64,000 nucleotides of DNA from an uncultured Saccharospirillaceae bacterium (GTDB lineage: Bacteria > Pseudomonadota > Gammaproteobacteria > Pseudomonadales > Oceanobacteraceae), in NCBI GenBank assembly GCA_947503895.1, contig CANNFT010000005.1:248001-312000 (forward strand), read 5' to 3'. A program made the translations under genes and the position numbers. Position 1 is the stretch's first letter. Each line of letters begins with the position of its first letter. This document shows, in pieces, positions 34,086 through 43,098 of the stretch. The notes below the pieces were generated by a model, which saw nothing but the letters and a program-made list of their open reading frames with translations, was not told where the DNA came from and did no database searches.

Positions 34086-35093
34086 TTAATTGAAGGGTGT
34101 TGGTGGTGGGGTTTTATCCGTAGAAGGTGGCAGTTGAGGCAGCAAAAAACTAGGCTGATCACCGGTTAGTGTTTTTAAGAATGCCACAATCTGTGTGTTT
34201 TCAGTGGTTGTTAGCGTTAATCCGAGCTGCACATCCGCCATTACATCCACCGCTTCGCTTAAAGTTTGTGCGCTGCCATCATGAAAATAAGGGTAAGTGA
34301 GTTCAATATTACGAAGCGTCGGGACTTTAAATTTATATTGGTCATCTAACTTGCCTGTTACATTTTTTAACCCTTCAGACGGATTATTCGTTTTAAAGGG
34401 TTTAACCAGACCCATCTTCTGAAAGGAATTCCCACCCGCCGCTGGGCCGTTATGACAACCTATACAGCCTTTATTTTTAAAGAGTTGGTAGCCGTTTAAT
34501 TCTTGTTTAGTGAGGGCTTGCTCATCGCCTTTTAACCACTGATCAAATCGCGAGTTGGGTGTCACTAACGTGCTTTCGAAAGCCGCTATCACTTCGGTGA
34601 CATTGTCTATTGTAATGGGCGATTTGTGGTAAATAGCAGAAAAGTAGCGAACGTATTCAGGAATAGAGGCTAACACCTCCAAGGCCAACGGGTGTGTCGA
34701 TGCCATCTCTCCGGGGTTGGCAATAGGGCCTGCAGCTTGTTCTTGCAAATTGACTGCTCGTCCATCCCAGAATTGAACAAAATTCAAGCTGGCGTTCAAT
34801 ACTGTAGGCGAATTAATGGGGCCTTGCTGCCAGTTGTGTCCAATCGATGTTTTAATGTTGTCGGTTCCTCCCATGCTTAGGTTGTGACAGGAATTACAAG
34901 AAATAAAACCAGACTTCGAAAGGCGTGGATCAAAAAATAATTTTTTACCGAGCTCAACTTTTTCGTGGTTTATACTATCGGGTTTTTTAATCGGCGTTAT
35001 AGGTTCATTTTTAACTGCAAACGCAGAGTAGCCACTGCTGGTTGTTAAGAAAATGGTCAGCAAGCCTTTTACTAGTATTCTCATTCGTCTCAT
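34086..35093 (-). CDS. di-heme cytochrome c peroxidase (MauG/CCP family)
   Basis: Periplasmic protein of 335 residues with a signal peptide (ILVKGLLTIFLTTSSGYSAFA). An alternative start at 35084 has GGA eight bases upstream and is equally plausible. Two covalent heme c sites are visible: CNSCH at residues 66-70 (preceded by GKKLFFDPRLSKSGF) and CIGCH near 215 (LFKNKGCIGCHNGPAAGG). The family block PTVLNASLNFVQFWDGRA and the C-terminal VPTLRNIELTYPYFHDGSA, with its distal Met/His region, are also present. It reduces hydrogen peroxide with electrons from a small cytochrome or acts as a related oxidase. It is divergent from the LysE exporter across a 430-bp gap. Confidence 0.92.
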   Translation of the reverse strand: MRRMRILVKGLLTIFLTTSSGYSAFAVKNEPITPIKKPDSINHEKVELGKKLFFDPRLSKSGFISCNSCHNLSMGGTDNIKTSIGHNWQQGPINSPTVLNASLNFVQFWDGRAVNLQEQAAGPIANPGEMASTHPLALEVLASIPEYVRYFSAIYHKSPITIDNVTEVIAAFESTLVTPNSRFDQWLKGDEQALTKQELNGYQLFKNKGCIGCHNGPAAGGNSFQKMGLVKPFKTNNPSEGLKNVTGKLDDQYKFKVPTLRNIELTYPYFHDGSAQTLSEAVDVMADVQLGLTLTTTENTQIVAFLKTLTGDQPSFLLPQLPPSTDKTPPPTPFN

Positions 35094-35522
35094 CCGTTCA
35101 TTATTTTAATTTATGTATATCAATTTGGGTGTGATATCGAGTAATCAGTGGGCGTGACGTCATTAAGTTAGTCAATGTGACGACGTAAAACATCACAAAA
35201 ACATCACAAAAACATCACGAATGGATTGCGTTATGCATTATTTGTCTGCTTTTGGAGACTCAATTGGATTAAAACGGCGTTCATGAATGCTGATCATGAA
35301 AGATGTCGAATACTGAGCGTAGTGAGACTTAAATATGATGATGAAGTTTAAATTGATTGACAGAGTGTCGAAGATTGTTTATGAGCGAAATCTCTTTTAT
35401 GATACAGGCTCTTTCACATAGGTATAGGCGGCATCCCAAGGCAATTGCAATTGGCATATTGATTTCCTATGCAATCGCTTGAAATGCTTTATTGCACGGT
35501 CAACACGGAATGAGGTCAAGAA
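35094..35522. other. intergenic region between peroxidase and LysE exporter
   Basis: Divergent promoter region. It contains the 11-bp tandem repeat at 35187-35219. I saw no convincing FNR or OxyR site and no gene. Confidence 0.5.
35187..35219. repeat. three 11-bp tandem repeats (AAAACATCACA)
   Basis: Three adjacent units at 35187, 35198 and 35209, identical except for the final base of the third (G). The 11-bp period places each unit on about the same face of the helix. The repeat lies in the divergent promoter region, so protein binding is possible. Confidence 0.85.
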
Positions 35523-36191
35523 ATGAATGAACTATTAACGTTTTCTCTGGTGGTTTTTTTATTGGTCATTTCACCGGGGCCCAATGCAGTCTTAATTGTG
35601 AAAACCTATACTATTCATGGTCGATCAGGCGCACTTCTAAATATTTTCGGTTTGTTTAGTGCCACTTTTGCTCATGGTGCTTTTTCGATTTTGGGTTTGT
35701 CTGCACTTGTACTTCAGTCGGCGGAGTTATTCACCCTGATAAAATGGTTGGGCGCTGCTTATTTATTTTACATCGGAGTCAAAGCGTTATATCAGTCTTT
35801 TCAATTTAATATGGATGCGCGCGTGTCGCCTACAGTCGGTAATCATAGTCTCTCATCGGTTAAACCAAATAAAAAGCTGCCCGTTCTAAGCTTGTATTTT
35901 GAAGGAGTGATGACTCAGATATTGAATCCTAAAGTGTCGATGTTTTATTTGGCCGCCTTCCCGCAATTCTTAGCGTTTGATGCGTTCTCTTACTCTGCAG
36001 CATTTAGCATGGTGACCATTCATGCGGTGATTATCTTTTTTTGGTTTTTAGCATTGACGGCTACCCTGCACTGGATGCGCTCAGTGAAGTCGAATGCTTT
36101 TATGCGGCTGGATTTAAAACGCTGGTTACAACGATTGACGGGTAGCGCCATGGTGTATTTTAGTGCGCTGGTTGTTACACAAGAACGTTAA
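35523..36191 (+). CDS. LysE/RhtB family amino-acid exporter
   Basis: Inner-membrane protein of 222 residues with about six hydrophobic segments. GAGG lies about 7 bases upstream of the ATG. The family signature occurs at the N-terminus (LLVISPGPNAVLIVKTYTIH). A hydrophobic second segment follows (GAFSILGLSALVLQSAELF), then LIKWLGAAYLFYIGVKALYQ and the mid-protein motif QILNPKVSMFYLAAFPQF. LysE/RhtB proteins export amino acids or their analogues by proton antiport. The substrate cannot be told. The gene is followed by a strong bidirectional terminator. Confidence 0.92.
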   Translation: MNELLTFSLVVFLLVISPGPNAVLIVKTYTIHGRSGALLNIFGLFSATFAHGAFSILGLSALVLQSAELFTLIKWLGAAYLFYIGVKALYQSFQFNMDARVSPTVGNHSLSSVKPNKKLPVLSLYFEGVMTQILNPKVSMFYLAAFPQFLAFDAFSYSAAFSMVTIHAVIIFFWFLALTATLHWMRSVKSNAFMRLDLKRWLQRLTGSAMVYFSALVVTQER

Positions 36192-36236
36192 ATAACTTCG
36201 AAGATTGACATCTGTATAGTAATGGTGGAAGTCATG

Positions 36237-36275
36237 AAAAAAAGCATGCTTAGTTTTTCTAGGCATGCTTTTTTT
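36237..36275. terminator. bidirectional intrinsic terminator
   Basis: A-tract plus GCATGCTTAG, a T5 loop, then CTAGGCATGC plus T7. The stem has one mismatch and T-runs are formed on both strands. It lies between the convergent LysE and acyl-CoA dehydrogenase genes. Confidence 0.9.
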
Positions 36276-36313
36276 ATCGGCGTATGTGGATTCTCTAACG
36301 CACGCTTAAAGGG

Positions 36314-38089
36314 TTATGAACAGGCAAACTCCTCATCTGACACATTCATGAGTGAATCCGCACTGGCGAGCATACTGGCTTTATGGGCGAGTGCTCGGGG
36401 TAATATACGGTCAAAATAAAAGCGCGCGGTTTTGATTTTAGAACGGTGAAAGGCGGAGTCATCCGCTGAGCTTGAGTGAGTTGCCATTTGTGCCCACATA
36501 AAAGCCAGCGAGACGTAACCCGAATACATTAAAAAATCATGCGCGGCAGCACCGGCCTCATTTGGATTTTTCATGGCTTTCATACCAATCTTCATCGCCA
36601 TGTCTGGCCACTCTTTGCAATACGGTGCGAGAACGGTGGACCATTCATTATCCTGTTGCTTGCAGAAATGATGCATTCTTTTCGTAAAAGCCATCAGCAC
36701 TTTGCCTTGGCTACCAAGCACTTTACGCCCCAACATGTCGAGTGCTTGAATACCGGTGGTGCCTTCATAAAGCGTGGCGATACGCCCATCACGATATAGT
36801 TGCTCAACACCATTTTCTTGGATATACCCATGACCACCAAAAACTTGGATCGCATGGCTTGCGCTTTCCAGGCCCATTTCTGTTAAAAAACCCTTTGCGA
36901 GCGGTGTCAGCAACTGCAATAAAGCATCGGCTTCTTGTTTTTGTGCTTCATCGGTAGAGTGTTGCATCACGTCTAGCTGTAAAGCACAGAAGTGACATAA
37001 GGCACGTCCGCCTTCCGCGAAGGCTTTTTGTGTCATCAGCATGCGTCTGACATCGGGATGCTCAATTAAACGATCAGCTTCGCTATGTTTATCTTTGGCC
37101 CCAGTGAGTGCTCGCATTTGTCTGCGCTCTTGTGCATAGGCTAGGCTCGTAAGATAGCTGCGATGCGATAAGCCAACCCCTTGTAATGCTGTGCCGAGAC
37201 GAACGTTATTCATCATGGTGAACATGGCGTGCAAACCTTTTCCGGCTTCACCGATTAAAAAACCGATGGATTGATCGAACGCCATGGTACAAGTGGGATT
37301 TGCATGAATGCCCATTTTTTTCTCAATCCCCACGCAGGTGACGTTATTTATGTCCGGCGCTAATGCTTGATTTTCCTCAACGAGGAATTTCGGCACTAAA
37401 AATAGAGATAGCCCTTTTACACCGGCAGGTGCATCAAGCAAACGAGCCAAGACTAAATGCACGATGTTATCGGTGAGATCATGTTCACCGGTTGAAATAA
37501 AGATCTTCTGTCCGCTGATTTGGTAATGCTGCTCATTTACTGGAATGGCTTTGGCTTTAATCAAGCCTAAATCACTGCCGCAATGTGGCTCGGTCAAACA
37601 CATAGTGCCCGTCCAACTCCCTTCCACCATGGGCATCATATAAGCCTGTTTTTGCGCTTCGCTGCCATGGGCTAGGAGTACGCGGATTGCGCCCATGGTT
37701 AACGCTGGGAACATGCTAAAAGCATGATTGGAGGCTGTAATCATTTCGCTGATGGCTCCCACCAGCAACTCGGGAAGTGCCTGCCCATTGTAAGCTTCCG
37801 GGGCAAACATGCCCATCCAACCGCCTTGCGTATAAGCTCGAAAACAGGTTTTTAGGCTCTCCGGAGTGGTCACTTGCCCTTGCTTAAAAAGGCAGCCTGC
37901 ATCGTCACCGGCTTGGTTATTTGGTGCGAGCACCTGTTCCGCTAACTGCGCCATTTGCTGCAGTGTGGCAGGCCCAAAGTCTTGAATGCAGGCTTCTATG
38001 GCAGCCGGTAAGGCTGCGCGGCGTTCGTCAGCAAACACGGTCTGGGTGAGATATTCGATATCGGCTAAAGGCGCACGGTAAGTCAGCAT
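36314..38089 (-). CDS. acyl-CoA dehydrogenase (large FadE-like type)
   Basis: Flavoprotein of 591 residues from the ATG at 38089. That start gives the family N-terminus MLTYRAPLADIEYL; an upstream TTG is less likely. Neither has a strong ribosome-binding site. The FAD and substrate motifs are WTGTMCLTEPHCGSDLGLIK, YQISGQKIFISTGEHD and QVFGGHGYIQENGVEQLYRD. The catalytic glutamate follows in IATLYEGTTGIQALDMLGR. It oxidises acyl-CoA to 2-enoyl-CoA in fatty-acid beta-oxidation, passing electrons to ETF. The roughly 600-residue length fits the bacterial group that has an extra C-terminal domain. No other fad gene lies nearby. Confidence 0.93.
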   Translation of the reverse strand: MLTYRAPLADIEYLTQTVFADERRAALPAAIEACIQDFGPATLQQMAQLAEQVLAPNNQAGDDAGCLFKQGQVTTPESLKTCFRAYTQGGWMGMFAPEAYNGQALPELLVGAISEMITASNHAFSMFPALTMGAIRVLLAHGSEAQKQAYMMPMVEGSWTGTMCLTEPHCGSDLGLIKAKAIPVNEQHYQISGQKIFISTGEHDLTDNIVHLVLARLLDAPAGVKGLSLFLVPKFLVEENQALAPDINNVTCVGIEKKMGIHANPTCTMAFDQSIGFLIGEAGKGLHAMFTMMNNVRLGTALQGVGLSHRSYLTSLAYAQERRQMRALTGAKDKHSEADRLIEHPDVRRMLMTQKAFAEGGRALCHFCALQLDVMQHSTDEAQKQEADALLQLLTPLAKGFLTEMGLESASHAIQVFGGHGYIQENGVEQLYRDGRIATLYEGTTGIQALDMLGRKVLGSQGKVLMAFTKRMHHFCKQQDNEWSTVLAPYCKEWPDMAMKIGMKAMKNPNEAGAAAHDFLMYSGYVSLAFMWAQMATHSSSADDSAFHRSKIKTARFYFDRILPRALAHKASMLASADSLMNVSDEEFACS

Positions 38090-38365
38090 AATGGAAGCAC
38101 ACAATTAATGGGTTTTGTTCAGTGTGTGCTCAGGCGGAACCGGTAGCATTAACATTTGTTAAGCGCTTCATGTTTATTATGATTGGCCTGCTGAAATTTA
38201 AAATTCTGCGTGTATCGGCGCATATACACTATTGCTAAGCGAGGTGGGGCGGGGCAGTCTTAACGCTGAATTTCAACCCAGATTGATTGGCCTGTGTGCT
38301 CAGTATGGTGATATGAGCAGTGCACGACGATAGCCTCCAAATACACAAGCTGAGGAGCGAGCGAT

Positions 38366-38899
38366 ATGAAAATGAAAGCAATAGGCGTTGTGTTAGCGGC
38401 GATCACACTCTTTATGTGGGGCTTCTTTTCTTGGGCGGTTTTACCTTGGCACAACATGGTGGTGAATCAGTTTTATGATGAAAGTGTCGTCGCGCAAACT
38501 CTGCGGGAACAAGCGCCTCAAGCGGGTGTTTATTATCTGCCTTCGAATGAAGAAGATTACCAAGAGGGTGCGACGACGGGTTTCATACAAGTATTGCCTG
38601 ACGGTTTCGGCATGGGAATGGGCGAAATGATGGGTTTGGCCATGGTGGGTCATGTGCTCAGTGTGATCCTGATGATGATTTTATTAATGCACACTTCAGG
38701 GTTAAATTATTTGGGGCGCGTCCGTTTTATTACGCTGAGTGGTTTGACCATTGGGTTTATTAGTCATTTCCCTTATTGGAATTGGTTTGGTTTTCCAACC
38801 AGTTATATTGCCGTGACGATTTTAGATATGACGATTTCCTATTGTTTGGCGGGGCTGGTGTTGGCCAAGTTTGTAGATCCAGATGACATTACGCATTAA
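38366..38899 (+). CDS. four-helix membrane protein of unknown function
   Basis: Inner-membrane protein of 177 residues. GAGGAG lies about 9 bases upstream of the ATG. Hydrophobic segments are at about 5-27 (AIGVVLAAITLFMWGFFSWA), 90-112 (MGLAMVGHVLSVILMMILL), 120-140 (FITLSGLTIGFISHFPYWNW) and 145-170 (AVTILDMTISYCLAGLVLAK). A soluble loop lies between the first two. The pattern WGFxSWxVLPWH near the N-terminus occurs in a family of small uncharacterised membrane proteins. No function can be assigned. It is divergent from the acyl-CoA dehydrogenase and convergent with the Crp/Fnr regulator. Confidence 0.75.
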   Translation: MKMKAIGVVLAAITLFMWGFFSWAVLPWHNMVVNQFYDESVVAQTLREQAPQAGVYYLPSNEEDYQEGATTGFIQVLPDGFGMGMGEMMGLAMVGHVLSVILMMILLMHTSGLNYLGRVRFITLSGLTIGFISHFPYWNWFGFPTSYIAVTILDMTISYCLAGLVLAKFVDPDDITH

Positions 38900-39002
38900 T
38901 GATCAGCGGATCAGCCTGTTCGTCTATCCGCACGGGAATGTTGAAAAAAATAGAGAAAAGACCCTGTGATGTGCGGAGGGCGTTGCGAGTTTAGCTGTGC
39001 CG

Positions 39003-39042
39003 TCAGAGCCGATCAGTCAAACTGACTTGATAGAGGCGCCCT
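39003..39042. repeat. dispersed 40-bp repeat, copy 1
   Basis: Begins TCAGAGCCGATCAGTCAAAC and ends TGACTTGATAGAGGCGCCCT. It matches 54430-54468 with four substitutions and one indel. The centre (AGTCAAACTGACT) is a short palindrome. This copy overlaps the last codons and stop of the Crp/Fnr-type gene (stop at 39017-39019). Confidence 0.8.
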
Positions 39043-39637
39043 TAAGTTTTTTTCGGATTCTCGAAAGACTCACCGGAGTGATGCCCAAATAAGCCGCTAA
39101 TTGATATTGCGGAATGCGCTCAACCAATTCGGGCTTCGATTTGCAAAACCATTGATAGCGCTGCTCTGCGGTGCCCAGTAACAATTCGGCTTGTCTGCGG
39201 GCGTTGCGCAGAAAGAGTCGTTGGGTAAATTTTAATTCGAAGCTTTGCCATTCAAAATAGACGTTTACAAATTCCTTTTGAAAACGCTCATAGCTGAATA
39301 ACAGTACTTCGGTTTTTTCCAATGCTTGGATGCTGTAAGCGCAAGGCGAATTTGACAGCAAACCATCCAGTGGCGCGAGCACTTCATTTTCTAAATAAAA
39401 ATCCTGATTAAATGCGTGACCGTCGCGAGTGTCGTAAAACAATCGTAATATGCCAGAATAAATAAAGACCGCATCCGCGCAAGGGTCACCGGTTTGAATC
39501 CAGAATTCATCGGCAGACAGCACCCTAGGGGTCAACATGTCTAAAAAACGATCCCACTCTGGCAGAGACTCTGCGCCGTAATTTTCCAACGCATGTTTCA
39601 GTTTACCAATGTGTTCTGGCGTAAGGTTGGCGTGCAT
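39017..39637 (-). CDS. Crp/Fnr family transcriptional regulator
   Basis: Protein of 206 residues. Residues about 20-120 form a cyclic-nucleotide-binding-type beta-roll (FWIQTGDPCADAVFIYSGIL; AFNQDFYLENEVLAPLDGLL), but the phosphate-cassette arginine of CRP is not evident and no N-terminal Fe-S cysteines are present, so the effector is not clearly cAMP or oxygen. The C-terminal helix-turn-helix is YQLAAYLGITPVSLSRIRKK, short and lacking a full winged domain, as in a subgroup often called Crp/Fnr-like. The last codons (GASIKSV) lie within a dispersed 40-bp repeat, so the natural C-terminus may have been replaced. Targets are unknown. Confidence 0.87.
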   Translation of the reverse strand: MHANLTPEHIGKLKHALENYGAESLPEWDRFLDMLTPRVLSADEFWIQTGDPCADAVFIYSGILRLFYDTRDGHAFNQDFYLENEVLAPLDGLLSNSPCAYSIQALEKTEVLLFSYERFQKEFVNVYFEWQSFELKFTQRLFLRNARRQAELLLGTAEQRYQWFCKSKPELVERIPQYQLAAYLGITPVSLSRIRKKLKGASIKSV

Positions 39638-39796
39638 AGCATCTTATAAAATAAGTGAGTGGGCTGAGTCAGGGTACTGATTAAACGATGCGCGTGATTT
39701 TAACAGGGTCAAACCGAGATCGCACGATTCGCGGGTGAGCAGCAACAAAAATCAGATTAAGCCAAGCCTACCTTGGAACCGGTAAGCTCTGGGTGA

Positions 39797-41161
39797 TTAT
39801 GGCTGTCTAGGCGGCGGTGGGTCTTTAAAATCCTGCGGCTCTTCCCACCATTCATCGGCCCCTTGCTCCGGTGGATGCCAGTCATCATGCTCGTGCCATT
39901 CATCGTTCCAATGTCCGCCCGGATCCGCATGCCAGTCACCATCTGGTTCCGGTGACCAGTGGTCGGGCTCGTCATTAAAATGCTCGACGTCGTTTAAGGT
40001 ACGCCATTGACCGTCCATCATCGGCTCATCATAAAAATGATCGGGTGGCTGCATCCACATTTCACGATCGTCCATATCAATACCGATGCGAAATGTCTCC
40101 TCCATGATGAAGTCATCCATCTGCGGCAGCTGGACTTCAAATCCGTCAATAAATAAGTCTGCGTCGGGTGTCGGAAAACCTTCAAGCCAAATTTCATCGG
40201 CTAACTCAAAGAAACGTGTATGGGGTAAAGGTTGCCACTGATCAACCACAAAAATATCACGGTCGAGGTGGCCCTCCATTCGCAACGGCTCGTCGAAGTG
40301 GGGCAGGGGAGCACTGAACGAAAGCCGTTGTTGATCCAGCCAATATTGTCCGTCGATTTGACTCACAGGGCCTGCCAGCAGTAGTGATTGCGACCGGACC
40401 GCCGATGAATTTCTTGTGTTGGCTTGTACCTGCATGAGCGTGACACGAATGGATTGATCGGGTGAACGGAAACCACTAACGGAAACCCATTGGCCACTCT
40501 TCAGTTCATTGACATCTAGGCGACGGCCCTGTGTGTCGACGATGCGCGTGCTGCTCTGGGGTATCAGTCTTTGTCCTAGCACGGTCCAAGGCACGCGTGT
40601 TTTATCACTGGCCACCGGTTGAGTGGTGGGGATGTGCAGTGGCCCCGCGACGTGATTTAACAGGTGCACTTCGTTGGCTAGATAGTCATCGCCAAGTACA
40701 TCGGCCAACACGGCGACTACTTGACCGAGCTGCAAATCGGACTGGCTGGCAGGGCGATCACCGTTCAAGTACTGCGTTTGCTCTGGGAGCAAAATGTGTT
40801 TGTCATTCACATAGATGGAACCGAAAGCAGTAATCTCACCCAATATGGCGCTTTTTCCGCTGCCACCGATGCCGTTATCCACAGGCTGGTTAAGCGCCAG
40901 TGAATCGTTGGTGGGTTGTTTGCCGCTGCCGCCGATACCATTGGCTGGGCTGTCTTGTTCGTCAATCGCTGTACGACCGCTGCCGCCGATACCATTGGCC
41001 ACGATACGGCGACCTGTGCCGCCCACACCGTTGTATTCAATGATTCCGCTGCCGCCGATGCCGCCACCGCTGTCCATTTCCATCATCGCCCAGCGAGGTT
41101 GATGACTACACGCCAGCAGCGCAGAAGCGGCGATGAGGACCCAGAAGAAGCGTTTACTCAT
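39797..41161 (-). CDS. DUF5666-type lipoprotein with GIGGSG repeats and His/Asp/Glu-rich tail
   Basis: Protein of 454 residues. The start at 41161 overlaps the preceding gene by 8 bases (ATGAGTAA) and begins a lipoprotein signal MSKRFFWVLIAASALLAC (Cys18), so it is preferred to the ATG at 41179. Residues about 30-100 carry five copies of a G[IV]GG[ST]G motif, each encoded by a similar GC-rich stretch. DUF5666-like beta-barrel units follow (TAFGSIYVNDKHILLPEQT; DLQLGQVVAVLADVLGDDYL; LKSGQWVSVSGFRSPDQSI). The C-terminal 90 residues are extremely rich in Trp, His, Asp and Glu (HWNDEWHEHDDWHPPEQG). It is translationally coupled to the DUF6502 gene. Location is probably periplasmic or outer membrane; function is unknown, and metal binding by the tail is a guess. 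Confidence 0.8.
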   Translation of the reverse strand: MSKRFFWVLIAASALLACSHQPRWAMMEMDSGGGIGGSGIIEYNGVGGTGRRIVANGIGGSGRTAIDEQDSPANGIGGSGKQPTNDSLALNQPVDNGIGGSGKSAILGEITAFGSIYVNDKHILLPEQTQYLNGDRPASQSDLQLGQVVAVLADVLGDDYLANEVHLLNHVAGPLHIPTTQPVASDKTRVPWTVLGQRLIPQSSTRIVDTQGRRLDVNELKSGQWVSVSGFRSPDQSIRVTLMQVQANTRNSSAVRSQSLLLAGPVSQIDGQYWLDQQRLSFSAPLPHFDEPLRMEGHLDRDIFVVDQWQPLPHTRFFELADEIWLEGFPTPDADLFIDGFEVQLPQMDDFIMEETFRIGIDMDDREMWMQPPDHFYDEPMMDGQWRTLNDVEHFNDEPDHWSPEPDGDWHADPGGHWNDEWHEHDDWHPPEQGADEWWEEPQDFKDPPPPRQP

Positions 41162-41981
41162 GATCGGACTGGGCCTCATGAAAGACGTACATGCCCATAT
41201 TGATGCGTTGTTTTCCGGGTTGCTGTTGTTTCAGCAACATGGCCTGTTCGTTCAGTGCCACCAGTGTTTCCATGCCGCGTGCTTCGGCAGCTGCCTTGAG
41301 GGTCGCGATGGCTTGCTCGGAGAGTCCATCGTAGTAAACGCAGCGCTCGAAGTTCGGTGTCGATTCCCCCCGCACGTTTTCGGTGGCAGCGGCTAAATGG
41401 TCTGCCACGTTCATACCGAGGAAAAACGCTTTTTCTTCCAAGCCTTTATGGGGCACGAACGCGCCTGGATTTAAGTGCAATAGACCTTGCTCATCTTCAG
41501 ATACCACCTCCAAGCGCAGCCATTCATCAAGCACGACGCGTGCTCGAATATCCTTTTTAACCACGGCTTCGACTAAGGTTTCAAAGCTTTCCCCTGAATC
41601 TTGCTTAAAGGGCAGCGGGCGAGGCTGTTTTTGTGCATCTAAATACGCTGGATCTCCCATCCAACGAGCCGCTAATTGCACGCCGACACTGACCGATTCT
41701 GGTGTGTCTGGGTTGTCGACGCTTGCGTGGCGTAAGCGCTTCATATCTTTGCGATGAATGCCCGTCAGCAGGCTGATACGGGTATCGGTTTGGGGCTTAT
41801 CGTTGAGTGGAAATTCTTTCTCTGCCACGTCCACATAGGCCCGTTTGAGCCACTCTGACAGAACTGGAAAGGTCACCTGGAAACTCAGCAATAGGCGCAC
41901 CAGCGGGCGTAACAGCCTTTGCACTGCTTGCTCGACAGCCTTGGGCACTCTGGCCTGTGTGGGAGGTGTTGGAAGACTCAT
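41154..41981 (-). CDS. DUF6502-like protein
   Basis: Soluble protein of 275 residues. The N-terminal 110 residues show the recognisable pattern RLLRPLVRLLLSFQVTFPVL followed by LKRAYVDVAEKEF and RISLLTGIHRKDMKRLR, the last resembling a helix-turn-helix. This matches the DUF6502 family as I remember it. The remainder (LVEAVVKKDIRARVVLDEWL; PHKGLEEKAFFLGMNVADHL) is helical. No signal or membrane segment is visible. Its stop overlaps the start of the DUF5666 lipoprotein by 8 bases, a pairing I believe recurs in other genomes, so the two probably work together. The helix-turn-helix hints at a regulatory role; function is otherwise unknown. Confidence 0.75.
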   Translation of the reverse strand: MSLPTPPTQARVPKAVEQAVQRLLRPLVRLLLSFQVTFPVLSEWLKRAYVDVAEKEFPLNDKPQTDTRISLLTGIHRKDMKRLRHASVDNPDTPESVSVGVQLAARWMGDPAYLDAQKQPRPLPFKQDSGESFETLVEAVVKKDIRARVVLDEWLRLEVVSEDEQGLLHLNPGAFVPHKGLEEKAFFLGMNVADHLAAATENVRGESTPNFERCVYYDGLSEQAIATLKAAAEARGMETLVALNEQAMLLKQQQPGKQRINMGMYVFHEAQSDHE

Positions 41982-42414
41982 ATAGGCATATTAACCGAAA
42001 ATCTGCGATACGTTGAGGGAAATTTTCCCAACAGCGAGAGAATGTATGTTCATGCGTGGTAGCTAAATTAGGTTTTCTAGAAAGAGCGCGGTAAGGAGTG
42101 TGTGAAACAATGGCTGGCGAGCGCAATGTTTAAGGCGTGCTTGATGTCGGGGTCAGGCACAGAATTTTGAACAAACTCTTTGATTCAGTTCAAAGCACGC
42201 TCGTTCGTTCAAATCATTAAAAAACAAATAAACGTTTTGCGGGTCATTCTCATTAAATGGCTCAATTTTCTATATCGAGCCACTACGTATTACGCCTAAT
42301 TAAAATAACGTATTTTTATTTTCTTCCTTTCATCTTGTTCATTCATTACTAGGCTTCAAAAACTGTCATTTGACGGAATGATAACGTTAATAATTTCTGA
42401 TCTAAGGAAAAACT
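41982..42414. other. intergenic region with a possible mobile-element scrap
   Basis: It contains GGGGTCAGGCACAGAATTTT at 42149-42168. I associate this phrase loosely with repeats that accompany Y1 transposases in gammaproteobacteria, though from memory only. The rest is AT-rich promoter-like DNA before the secreted protein gene. No gene is seen. Confidence 0.4.
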
Positions 42415-43002
42415 ATGATTAAGTTGATGAAGGCTACTTTGGCGTTAGGGGCATTCTTAAGTGTGCCGACAATGGCCGACACTTATACCATTTCAGGGGG
42501 ATTAATGGGGTTAGATGTTTCGATTCCCCCTTTTGGCATGAAATCAGTGCAATTTAACCCTTCGCCAACCGGCATTGAAGAAAGTCATTTTTATTTAGAC
42601 GTTAACCCGCAAACGGGAGAAGTGTCGATGCTGCAAGGCAGTTATTTAATTTTGTCAGACTTTGAAGCATCGGTACGGTTTTTGGGAACGACAAAGGCCG
42701 ACGTGATAAATACTTCCGTAGAATTTTTAAATTTAACAGGCGGAATAGTCGATGATAGCCGTCGATTAAAAGTGACGTCTGGTAATGCATCGCCGTCCGT
42801 GCGAGTGGACCCAACGATTGTCAACTGCTCTGGTTTGTTTTGCTCATTATTGACCAGCTCAAATATGAACTTATCAAGCTATACGCTGGATATTACATTT
42901 AGTGAAGACTTCTCTTCATTTAGCGGCAGTTTTGATGGTTTTACGTCAGAAGGTTCACATACCAAAGCGGAAGTATCAGGGCTTCGATCAGACATGGATT
43001 AG
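42415..43002 (+). CDS. small secreted hypothetical protein
   Basis: Protein of 195 residues with a clear signal peptide (MIKLMKATLALGAFLSVPTMA, cleavage before DTYTI) and AAGGA seven bases before the ATG. The mature chain is Ser/Thr/Gly-rich and predicted to be all-beta (YTISGGLMGLDVSIPPFGMK; SYTLDITFSEDFSSFSGSFD), with one close cysteine pair (NCSGLFCSLL). It has no C-terminal anchor or aromatic barrel signature. It is likely a periplasmic or released protein; I do not recognise a family. A strong hairpin terminator follows. Confidence 0.75.
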   Translation: MIKLMKATLALGAFLSVPTMADTYTISGGLMGLDVSIPPFGMKSVQFNPSPTGIEESHFYLDVNPQTGEVSMLQGSYLILSDFEASVRFLGTTKADVINTSVEFLNLTGGIVDDSRRLKVTSGNASPSVRVDPTIVNCSGLFCSLLTSSNMNLSSYTLDITFSEDFSSFSGSFDGFTSEGSHTKAEVSGLRSDMD

Positions 43003-43030
43003 CGTCAGGGTGTGCAGCGGTACAAAACAA

Positions 43031-43061
43031 GAAATGGGGCTGAATCTATCAGCCCCATTTC
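43031..43061. terminator. bidirectional hairpin terminator
   Basis: Perfect 13-bp inverted repeat GAAATGGGGCTGA / TCAGCCCCATTTC with a 5-base loop, followed by ATTTTAATT, between convergent genes ending at 43002 and 43099. Confidence 0.88.
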
Positions 43062-43098
43062 ATTTTAATTAACGGCGCGCAACGGACCATGAAACAAC

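Noticed and set aside
40815..41203. Plus-strand frames rich in Pro/Leu and Ala/Asp over the DUF5666 gene
   Set aside because: They are antisense to the GGSG repeat region; the minus-strand gene has the signal peptide and the coupled start.
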